Shown in pieces: positions 16,435 to 23,358 of a DNA stretch of 64,000 bases; within the stretch, counting starts at the first letter, position 1, and every line of letters begins with the position of its first letter. This DNA is from Weissella uvarum. Its GTDB lineage: Bacteria > Bacillota > Bacilli > Lactobacillales > Lactobacillaceae. The notes below the pieces were generated by a model, which was not told where the DNA came from, made no database searches, and saw only the letters and a list, made by a program, of their open reading frames with translations. A program made the translations under genes and the position numbers. The stretch covers positions 124,001 to 188,000 of the forward strand of contig NZ_JAFBEO010000001.1 of NCBI RefSeq assembly GCF_016908785.1. Direction: 5' to 3'.

Positions 16435-17322
16435 TCTATACAACGCAAGGTGTCATGCAACGTCAATATATACAAGTCAATGGGGATGACTGGCACCATC
16501 TCCTAAATGCAGTCGCTAATCCACCTAATTTAAATAACCTCACAGCCAATCAATTAGACACCTACAAGCATACAAATGCCCCTTATGCAATTTATGGCAC
16601 GAGCACAGGCCTCGAACGTGGCACGAGTGACATTACTAGCCGTTCAATCCTATTTATTGATGTGGACGACAGCAGTAAAGACTACCAAACAAACGCTAAT
16701 CATATCGCTACCTTCTTAGGCGCATTCAGCACTAACCACGTTATTTATCCCACAATTAACAACGCCATCAAGCAAGGTGAACGCTTACGGGTAGCTATCC
16801 CCTTAGACGTTGAATTAACGCCCACTGAATATAGCCAAGTGTGGCAAGTCTTAACACATTACTTGCGTCTCAAAGCTGACCCTGCATAAAGCATTCAAAC
16901 AACTCCAAGGACTTTATGTTAAAACGACGCAGAACGCCCACAATGCGCCAATTATTGAAAATGACGGCACAGCCTTAAATACTGCCTTCTTTTTGAGTAA
17001 GTACGAAAACCTAATAAAACCTAAGGTTAATCAATCAAAGAACCTGCCAACCCCTGCCGTGAATAGCAATACTCCTAGGTGGGCAGTAAACAACCGTAAA
17101 ATTATCCGTGCCCTACTTGATCCCGAGAGCCATTACACCGCTTTCGGCGGTTGGGACAATATGCTAACGACGATTGGCGGTTGGGTCTTTAAGAATACGC
17201 AAGGCGATATAGATTTAACTGCTGACGCTGTCCAAGATACCAACAATCGAGGAACAGCCCCGATACCTGACCGTGAACTCACTAAAAAGTTTAAAAGTTG
17301 GCTGCAACACTGGCATTACTAG
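16431..17322 (+). pseudogene. Replication primase-like gene split by a frameshift
   Basis: The first part (16431-16889) has SRSILFIDVDDSS, an acidic metal-site-like motif of primase-polymerases. It ends early at TAA 16887. A second frame continues at once (LHKAFKQLQGLYV), and the part at 16993-17322 holds WAVNNRKIIRALLDP and GGWDNMLTTIGGWV, similar to the PriCT domain that follows such primases. One indel near 16880 separates them. The SF3 helicase gene follows 16 bp later, as in satellite and plasmid replication modules. If not a sequencing error, primase activity is lost or reduced. Confidence 0.7.
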
Positions 17323-17337
17323 AAAGGAACCCATTAC

Positions 17338-18924
17338 ATGACAACAGAACACTCACGATTGGCTGATACGCTAACCGATGAAGAGAAACAGCAAATCACA
17401 CAACAGCATGGTAAACCACGCCATGTTACTTATTGGGAAACACGGCAACACATCAATGATTTTATTACCAAGTCACTAGATGATACTAAAGAATTGCCTG
17501 ATGACTTAGACCAACTACTCACTGAATTATCTGACATTTCCCCCAAGTGGCTATTACACCACTATGACCCCAAAACTAAACAAATTGCCCACAGTATTAA
17601 CTATGAACAGTTTTTAAAGGCCATTCAGCAAAAACTACCCTTGATTTTCACACCTCAATATAAAAACGGTATTTTATACACTGGCAAACATTGGGAAGAA
17701 TACGATAGCAAACGAGAAGCCAAAGAAGTGATTAAAACGGCTTGCATTGATGAAATTGAGACCGTGAAACTTTATAGTAAGCTCCCTAACCCTATCCTGT
17801 CTAAAATCTATAGCTATGTACAGGCAGGTATGACCAAAGAGCAACCCGTTCAATTTGATAAGAAGAATTACGCTAATTTTGCCAATGGTACCCTTGATTT
17901 AGCTACTAATAAAATGCATCCCCACAATAAAGACGACTACATCACAAAACTTTTACCGATTAACTATGAAGATAGTGATCAAGGTGGCCTTGTCTATGAG
18001 TATGCTAAACATTTACTTGGAGATGAAGTCCAAACGTTGAGCGAGTGGTTTGGCTATATGTTCTTTAATGATATGGCTACTATGAATAACATTGTCTTTA
18101 TCCAAGGAACTGGTGGAAATGGTAAAAGCACTCTCTTGCACACCCTATCGCAAGCGTTTGGCCAATATGCCGGCGGTTATTCTATTTCTCAATTGGACGG
18201 ACGAGACGGAGACCGTTTCCTTGATGAACTATCACGCAAGCAAGTTAATATCATTGCCGAAAGCGACCCGTACATCACAGAGAATGGCTTAAACCTCATT
18301 AAAAAGCTAACTGGTGGCGACCCAGTCGGTGCAAACCCTAAAGGCAAGAAGCCCTACACATTTATCAATACTGCTAAGTTTATCGTTTCAGCTAACTACA
18401 ATTTACCAGCAATCGAGAACGAACCAGAGTTCAGACGGCGTTTTGTCTTATTGCATGCAGGCGCTCCCGCCATTTCAACCATGGACAACCCGAAGGCATT
18501 TAAAGACAAGTACAGCATGGAAAAGATGTTAAAGGAACTGCCGAAGTTTGTAAGTTACTCCATTAAGCAAGCAAAGCGAGCCATGGCCAATAAAGAGCTC
18601 ACTATCTTACCTGAAACAAAGGCACGCACAGAGGAGTGGTTACAAAGTACCGATTATGTACAGCATTTTACCGATATGTATATCGTGCCAATTGAAGGGC
18701 TATACGGGGCTAGTCGTCCGTATCTACTAGACCGCTTTAATGAATTTCTTGATGTAGAAGCTGATGATCGGATGACTGCACAAGAGTTTACGCAAGCCAT
18801 GAATAAAAAAGGTTTTGAATTTGAAATAACTCCAAGATACGGAAAAAGCGTCGACAATGAACTCATTGACGACTATAGCAAGGCTAAACGCAATCGTCTA
18901 AAAAATTTCGGCTACAAAGATTAA
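17338..18924 (+). CDS. P4/D5-type SF3 helicase (phage or plasmid primase-helicase)
   Basis: 528 residues. The N-terminal D5-like region (FANGTLDLATNKMHPHNKDDYITKLLPI spread over about 185-212) leads into the SF3 helicase core: IQGTGGNGKSTLLHTL (Walker A, about residue 256), NIIAESD (Walker B-like), KFIVSANYNLP (motif C sensor Asn) and FRRRFVLLH. These enzymes unwind the origin of satellites, phages and plasmids. The gene is intact, preceded by AGAAAGGAAC, and is followed directly by the iteron array at 18925. Confidence 0.92.
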   Translation: MTTEHSRLADTLTDEEKQQITQQHGKPRHVTYWETRQHINDFITKSLDDTKELPDDLDQLLTELSDISPKWLLHHYDPKTKQIAHSINYEQFLKAIQQKLPLIFTPQYKNGILYTGKHWEEYDSKREAKEVIKTACIDEIETVKLYSKLPNPILSKIYSYVQAGMTKEQPVQFDKKNYANFANGTLDLATNKMHPHNKDDYITKLLPINYEDSDQGGLVYEYAKHLLGDEVQTLSEWFGYMFFNDMATMNNIVFIQGTGGNGKSTLLHTLSQAFGQYAGGYSISQLDGRDGDRFLDELSRKQVNIIAESDPYITENGLNLIKKLTGGDPVGANPKGKKPYTFINTAKFIVSANYNLPAIENEPEFRRRFVLLHAGAPAISTMDNPKAFKDKYSMEKMLKELPKFVSYSIKQAKRAMANKELTILPETKARTEEWLQSTDYVQHFTDMYIVPIEGLYGASRPYLLDRFNEFLDVEADDRMTAQEFTQAMNKKGFEFEITPRYGKSVDNELIDDYSKAKRNRLKNFGYKD

Positions 18925-19201
18925 TTACTACACATTACTACATCGTTACTACAAAAATTACTACACACTTTTTACTGATATAAAGGCATTTATAAGACAT
19001 TACTACAATTACTACATTATTTTATAGTTCCCACGTATAGAGAATAAAGAAAATAACCCCTATATATATACAAGTGTGTGTGGGGTAATTCCAAAAAAAG
19101 GTAGTAATTGTAGTAAAATTTCCAAAACCTTCAGAGCGCCAATGGATACCGCCAATAATATTTGTAGTAATCAAGTAGTAAACATGTAGTAAATTACTAC
19201 A
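18925..19201. repeat. Iteron array, candidate replication origin
   Basis: The octamer TTACTACA occurs seven times on the plus strand (starts 18925, 18935, 18946, 18958, 19000, 19009, 19194) and its complement TGTAGTAA, exact or with one change, five times (19100, 19109, 19163, 19174, 19185). The first four are 10-12 bp apart, one helical turn. The last pair forms the perfect 19-bp palindrome ATGTAGTAAATTACTACAT. An AT-rich core with TATATATATA lies between the clusters. The position just after the SF3 helicase gene fits P4- and SaPI-like origins. Confidence 0.85.
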
Positions 19202-19221
19202 TACAAAGGAGAATCCGACCA

Positions 19222-19611
19222 ATGAACAATAAACTCATGAATTTCATCAACAATAACGAAAAAGATTTTATCACTTGGCAACAAGCACAATATAGCCAAG
19301 TCGTAACTAACCCATTCATGTTAGAAAATGCAATCAATGCTTTAGGTTGGTTTACACAGCATTGGCAAGATAACGTATTAACTGACGGCACCCAGCTTAA
19401 TGAATTAGAAGCAATAGAATTAATGAATGGCACAATCAATGTATTAGCTGTATCCATGACTTACTTAATGGACACGAGCGAACCAAATGCGGTTAATCGT
19501 CAAACCATTAGCAATTTTTCTGCCCTGATGAAATATCAAACGATTCATCCCTCTGACTTTAAAGAGATTGCTAAGCTATCACGTAATTATCTCGATGTGA
19601 TTGGAGCTTAA
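19222..19611 (+). CDS. Hypothetical helical protein after the origin
   Basis: 129 residues, begins MNNKLMNFINNNEKDFITWQ. It appears soluble and all-helical, with several Trp and Asn. No motif recognised. ATG follows AAAGGAGAA, 20 bp after the palindromic iteron. It is probably co-transcribed with the next gene (3-bp gap). Confidence 0.6.
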   Translation: MNNKLMNFINNNEKDFITWQQAQYSQVVTNPFMLENAINALGWFTQHWQDNVLTDGTQLNELEAIELMNGTINVLAVSMTYLMDTSEPNAVNRQTISNFSALMKYQTIHPSDFKEIAKLSRNYLDVIGA

Positions 19612-19614
19612 ACC

Positions 19615-20118
19615 ATGGATGAACAAGAATACAAAGACTTTGAGGCTAAACGATTAGCTGGCCAATCCGTGGCTGATATTATGTATCAAAGTCCACACGG
19701 TAAAAATTACTATTATCAAAATGGCATGGTGGCTAGGTTTAACCAAGAACATAAGCGCCTACTTTCCAAGCATTCAGAACATGCAACCTATACGAGAATG
19801 TCTGAACAAGCTATCTATGATCAATATCTTAAGTACCGCCAACAGGGGATGACTATTGAGGACATCGCCAAACAACTTAATCAGCCACTTAGTCGCATTA
19901 AACAAGTGTTAAGCATTCGTGAAAGTCGCGCACTCATTCATAAAGCTGATGACACTTTGGCCAAACAAGTTAAGCAAGCTAATCGCCGTGATAAATTTAA
20001 AATCATTGACGCCTTTAGACAAAAGCTGATTGCCGACTATGGTAAAACGCTCATGGATGTGCCCAATGACGAGCCTAGGTTATTATCATTACAGCTCGCT
20101 AATCAAACTTTGAAATAA
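19615..20118 (+). CDS. HTH-containing phage-type protein
   Basis: 167 residues. SEQAIYDQYLKYRQQGMTIEDIAKQLNQPLSRIKQVLSIRE is a helix-turn-helix of the sigma/Trp-repressor type, preceded by a related segment KRLAGQSVADIMYQ. It may be a late regulator or a small-terminase-like DNA-binding protein; small terminases also begin with such HTHs, but the family was not recognised. Confidence 0.5.
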   Translation: MDEQEYKDFEAKRLAGQSVADIMYQSPHGKNYYYQNGMVARFNQEHKRLLSKHSEHATYTRMSEQAIYDQYLKYRQQGMTIEDIAKQLNQPLSRIKQVLSIRESRALIHKADDTLAKQVKQANRRDKFKIIDAFRQKLIADYGKTLMDVPNDEPRLLSLQLANQTLK

Positions 20119-20122
20119 TGAA

Positions 20123-20157
20123 AGGAGCAACCTTTTTTAAGGGTTGTTCTTTTTTTG
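20123..20157 (+). terminator. Terminator after the replication module
   Basis: GAGCAACC and GGGTTGTTC form a stem followed by TTTTTTT on the plus strand, immediately after the gene ending at 20118. Confidence 0.85.
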
Positions 20158-20888
20158 TCCATTTTTACCCCGGGTATGGGTTTGAAAAGGATACCGCTAG
20201 TCAAGGTGTCACGTCTTGCACGCAGGCCAATTTTTAAACTTTTAGGTAGAGGGGGGGTAAATCCCCAAAGCATTGATATACTTATGTTTTGTTTTTATAA
20301 AATATCAAGTTTGCCGTCGTTTTAGAAAACATCCCCCGCCCCTTAAAACGTTTTTGGACTAACCATGCATGTCACGGTTTTCTCTCGATATATGACAGTT
20401 TCAAAAGGTAAAAAGTTTGTACCTAATGGACTAAAAACGCCGGTATAAAGGCATTTGTATTTTGAAAAAGCGCCAAAAACTACCGAAAAAAGGGTAAGAA
20501 AATACCGTCAATAGCTTGGAAAATATCCGGAATATTCATCACTGAAACTAGGTTCTTTTTTTTATGTAAAAGTGCACCCCTAAACTGCAACGCGTCTCAA
20601 AAACGTTGTACTGGTTGCGACACTCACAAAGCCCATTTGAAGGAGTTTTAAGCACTATATTCCGCATTGGATAAGCGCTTTACATACTAAGAAATGCTAA
20701 GATACTGCAACGCAAAATGGTAACCCTTCATTGGAAAATACCGGGGATGAGATGTTGGAGAAAAATACAGGTACTTAGTCCCAAATCACAGTTATCACTT
20801 TGCTGTAAAATAAAAAACGCCCTGCAAATGCTAGGCGCCTTCAAATGTTCTCGGTGTTTCAATTGTACCATTTGGGAGGTAAAGAAGA
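20158..20888. other. Gene-free region of 730 bp in the element
   Basis: No open frame with a ribosome binding site until 20889. It includes TACCCCGGGTA near 20168, one copy of the dispersed GATATAAAGGCAT-type motif (20442-20460), the nested palindrome ATATCCGGAATATT near 20524, and a hairpin with minus-strand T-run at 20812-20839. In satellites such a region may hold packaging sites or lost genes; nothing can be proved here. Confidence 0.4.
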
Positions 20889-21320
20889 ATGGGAAAATAC
20901 GCAGAAATTTTTAAAATGTATTATATTGATCCAACTGAATTTAGGATTAATTCATGCCAAAAAACAGTGGATGATTATAAAGCTGGTAAACGGTCTAATG
21001 ACATATACACTCAGACACATTCTAAAGCCCTTCCGTTGCTTATAAATCAACGCGACACCATTAGACAAGCACTCACCTACTTCACACCAGAAGAACAAAA
21101 TATTATCGCTGAAATGTACGGCAAGACTAATAAGTCTATTAATCCGCCTAGCACTATTGCTCAACAGTTCAATATCACTGAAAAAGAAGCTAGAGCCCTA
21201 GCTAACCGCTTCACTAGGCGTTATAAAGTTCTTGGGGATAATGACGTTACTGAAGACGCCATGATGAAACCTATTACTGAATACTATGAGGAGCGCAAGC
21301 ATGAACATTCAAGCAATTAG
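20889..21320 (+). CDS. Sigma-region-4/ArpU-like regulator
   Basis: 143 residues. INQRDTIRQALTYFTPEEQNIIAEMYGK and then SINPPSTIAQQFNITEKEARALANRFTRRYK form a sigma-70 region-4-like HTH. Such short proteins (ArpU, RinA and relatives) activate late genes in phages of Firmicutes. GGGAGG precedes ATG at 20889. It overlaps the start of the next gene by 20 bp, so both were expressed together. Confidence 0.55.
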   Translation: MGKYAEIFKMYYIDPTEFRINSCQKTVDDYKAGKRSNDIYTQTHSKALPLLINQRDTIRQALTYFTPEEQNIIAEMYGKTNKSINPPSTIAQQFNITEKEARALANRFTRRYKVLGDNDVTEDAMMKPITEYYEERKHEHSSN

Positions 21321-21585
21321 AAAGTGGTTTAATACTGAATGGCCACGCCTGCTAGCAATGGCTCACTACAACCGTGAATATATGTATCTCCCTGAACCAA
21401 TAGGAGAAAATAGCAAGTTCGGTCATGAGATTATTAGCCAAGTATTTGAGATATTTCTTAGCATGCCCTACAAGCAAAGCAACGTAATTTTTTTACGCTA
21501 TGTGCTTAGCTTACCCTTGCGGGATATTAGCGCTATTACCGGTCTAACCACTAGAAGAAATCAACAGCTACTAAACATTGCATAG
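21301..21585 (+). CDS. Second ArpU/RinA-like regulator, probably truncated by a nonsense codon
   Basis: 94 residues as read, ATG at 21301 after GAGGAG. QSNVIFLRYVLSLPLRDISAITGLTTRRNQQLLNIA is the sigma-region-4-like HTH of late activators. A TAG follows immediately, but the same frame then stays open for 23 codons (ANFGDAFKPTYDFSEQQPIVNYY) to TAA at 21657. A Tyr codon at the TAG would give LNIAYANFGDAFK, a sensible extension of the last helix. I infer loss of the C-terminus. Confidence 0.55.
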   Translation: MNIQAIRKWFNTEWPRLLAMAHYNREYMYLPEPIGENSKFGHEIISQVFEIFLSMPYKQSNVIFLRYVLSLPLRDISAITGLTTRRNQQLLNIA

Positions 21586-21690
21586 GCCAATTTCGGGGAT
21601 GCATTTAAGCCTACCTATGATTTTTCAGAGCAACAACCTATAGTCAATTATTATTAAGTAATTTTGTTGTATTTGACTTGTCTCATCACG

Positions 21691-21719
21691 TTGACAATTA
21701 ACTGTGTTAAGTAGATAAT
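21691..21719 (+). promoter_or_regulatory. Promoter of antisense antitoxin RNA (element copy)
   Basis: TTGACA and GATAAT with exactly 17 bp between them, close to consensus, directly upstream of the RNA at 21726. Confidence 0.75.
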
Positions 21720-21725
21720 AATATA

Positions 21726-21822
21726 CATAAAAAGCGCTAGGTATCTGAACCATACCTAACGCCGTAAGTGTTGAGTATTAACGTGGTAAACGACTATTCT
21801 TTTGAATGGTCGTTTTTCTTTT
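21726..21822 (+). ncRNA. Putative type I antitoxin RNA (element copy)
   Basis: Shares the 5' hairpin AAAAAGCGCTAGGTA ... TACCTAACGC and the following GTAAGTGTT with the RNA at 7421-7524, but has a different loop. It ends in the stem AAACGAC.ATTC/GAAT.GTCGTTT plus TTTTTC (788-815 of 21 kb), which lies within the 3' end of an antisense toxin-like frame. Because that toxin frame has lost its start, this RNA may now be an orphan. Confidence 0.6.
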
Positions 21823-21937
21823 TGCAATTGGGATCACTGCGTCTTATATAATCAGCCTTAGCCAATCGTATTAAGAACACACCCATAGCGCCAAGAATAA
21901 TTGAAATAGCTATTGTTATCGCTTTTAAGAATGAGGA
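21794..21937 (-). pseudogene. Type I toxin remnant lacking its start
   Basis: The 47-codon frame encodes a clear membrane helix (FLKAITIAISIILGAMGVFL) and a basic tail ending CKKKNDHSKE, the shape of a type I toxin. A TGA at 21938-21940 precedes it and no start codon with a ribosome binding site is available before the helix. An unrelated degraded coding stretch begins at the same point, so the 5' part was replaced by a rearrangement. Confidence 0.5.
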
Positions 21938-22101
21938 TCAACCTGCTGAAACGCTAGTTTATGAGTATCACACAACGACTAATCACATTAATAAAGCGAA
22001 GGCAAAATTTTAAAAAAGCATACGTCGATAATGGCGATACTGATCAAACCGAGAAAAAGTTACTGCAGCCTGTAGTTGATAACCATAAATCATGCAGTTA
22101 A
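21934..22101 (+). pseudogene. Degraded coding remnant
   Basis: EDQPAETLVYEYHTTTNHINKAK followed, after a shift in an A-run, by KAYVDNGDTDQTEKKLLQPVVDNH reads like a protein but has no start and at least one frame change. Family not recognised. It joins the broken toxin gene, marking an old recombination point. Confidence 0.35.
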
Positions 22102-22189
22102 ACGAAGTTTTATCATCGAATTCTTATTGCTCACCTAGATAAATATATATTTTATCAAAGACCATTCATTTGAATTTACACTTCAACAT

Positions 22190-22223
22190 AAAAAAGAGCC
22201 ACCCGTTAAGGTAGCTCTTTTTT
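22190..22223. terminator. Terminator at the end of the cargo operon
   Basis: AAAAAAGAGC.ACC pairs with GGT.GCTCTTTTTT; usable from both sides. It closes the minus-strand operon that starts near 29794. Confidence 0.8.
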
Positions 22224-22234
22224 AACCATGCCTC

Positions 22235-22795
22235 TTAATTTGGAAACCAAGGTAATTTTTCATCACTATCAAGGGCATATTTAGGCACTTCAGTTTTAAG
22301 TAAATCATACCAGCCGCTTAGGATTTTCTCTCGTGAAATTTCACTTCCATCCGCTCCTTCGTAAATAGTATGGCTAAACCATGCTCCTGAAGCGGCTTCG
22401 TATTGTAATTCAGCATACTTTATTTTTGAACGCCCTTCTTGCTTAAATAATCCATTGACATAATCTGCAATATCTTGTGCCTGCACCATCAACTGGTTTT
22501 GTATTTTATCCACGTACCTTGAATTCGTTAATTGCTCCCATGAAACGATTTCTCCATCAACTTGAAAAAATGTTTCAATTGTTGCGTCACCCGAAAAATC
22601 AACAAAAATAAATGCACGTTCGACTGAATCGTCGACAGCTTTTACAACGTTGCTAACAAGGTTCGGTTGCATATCATGCCAAATTTCTTCAGCTTTAGAT
22701 TCATTCAAATACAACTCATCAGATAACTCCTGGGGGGCTGCTTTACCAGTATTAACTTCTTCTATTTTTCTTGAAATTCTAGAAAAAAAGCTCAT
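22235..22795 (-). CDS. Immunity-type protein, possibly YezG/DUF600-like
   Basis: 186 residues with ATG at 22795 after AAGGAGACC (a longer frame from 22816 has no such site). Acidic and soluble. The order of strands and helices (ERAFIFVDFSGDATIETFFQVDGEIVSW, then a helix, then GRSKIKYAELQYEAASGAWFSH) recalls YezG/DUF600 immunity proteins that protect against nuclease toxins of the YeeF type. The likeness is judged by eye only. It is the last gene of the toxin operon. Confidence 0.55.
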   Translation of the reverse strand: MSFFSRISRKIEEVNTGKAAPQELSDELYLNESKAEEIWHDMQPNLVSNVVKAVDDSVERAFIFVDFSGDATIETFFQVDGEIVSWEQLTNSRYVDKIQNQLMVQAQDIADYVNGLFKQEGRSKIKYAELQYEAASGAWFSHTIYEGADGSEISREKILSGWYDLLKTEVPKYALDSDEKLPWFPN

Positions 22796-22873
22796 AAGGT
22801 CTCCTTTTAAATTCATCGTTCAATAACTATAGCAAAGCCAGCTATTATTTTAATGACTGTCTTCTAAATTCGC

Positions 22874-23347
22874 CTATTGATTATGTTCTTGCATTTTATG
22901 AACTATATCCAAGTATACATCCTTTTCTTCAGGATATCCTAACACATAACTTTCTCCAACTGTTTTAGTTAAATAATAGTTAAGTATATCCAAAGAATCA
23001 TAACCCTCGTCTACCCAGTCTATATCATCTAATTCTATTTCCTCAATTTTTTCACCATTCATAAATTCATATTTAACTACCATGTACCTGAATGTAATGT
23101 CAGCATCAGCTTTCAAAACTTTTTTTAAGTTTTCAACTTCAAAAATCATATCATCGAAAGCTTTATCATCTTCAATATCTTGTGAAAAAATCACAAGTTC
23201 ATTATTAGAATTTATATACCAAAAGTCAGCCGATTCCCATCCATTTGAACTTTTCCCGAAAAACCAAACTTGCTTTACATATTTATCTTTTACAAAAGGT
23301 TTTATGATATTGAAAATATTTTTGAGTTCATTCATCTTGTTTTCCAT
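22874..23347 (-). CDS. Immunity-type protein directly downstream of the nuclease toxin
   Basis: 157 residues, acidic (many Asp/Glu), no signal peptide, no membrane helix. It starts 11 bp after the toxin stop with GGAGTTATTGA before ATG, so it is the prime candidate for the cognate immunity protein. The sequence VWFFGKSSNGWESADFWYINSNNELVIFSQDIEDDKAF is alternating strands and helices. No family was recognised; it could be a distant YezG relative too. Confidence 0.65.
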   Translation of the reverse strand: MENKMNELKNIFNIIKPFVKDKYVKQVWFFGKSSNGWESADFWYINSNNELVIFSQDIEDDKAFDDMIFEVENLKKVLKADADITFRYMVVKYEFMNGEKIEEIELDDIDWVDEGYDSLDILNYYLTKTVGESYVLGYPEEKDVYLDIVHKMQEHNQ

Positions 23348-23358
23348 TCAATAACTCC

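Noticed and set aside
16993-17322. Independent gene of 109 codons
   Set aside because: Its only start is a TTG without RBS and the frame continues upstream as the missing part of the primase; it is the second half of a frame-shifted gene.
18925-19201. CRISPR-like repeats
   Set aside because: The repeat is only 8-9 bp, occurs in both orientations with 2-4 bp gaps and has no spacers or cas genes; it is an iteron array.
19022-19222. Minus-strand 66-codon frame
   Set aside because: It lies wholly in the iteron origin, has no RBS and its composition reflects the repeats.
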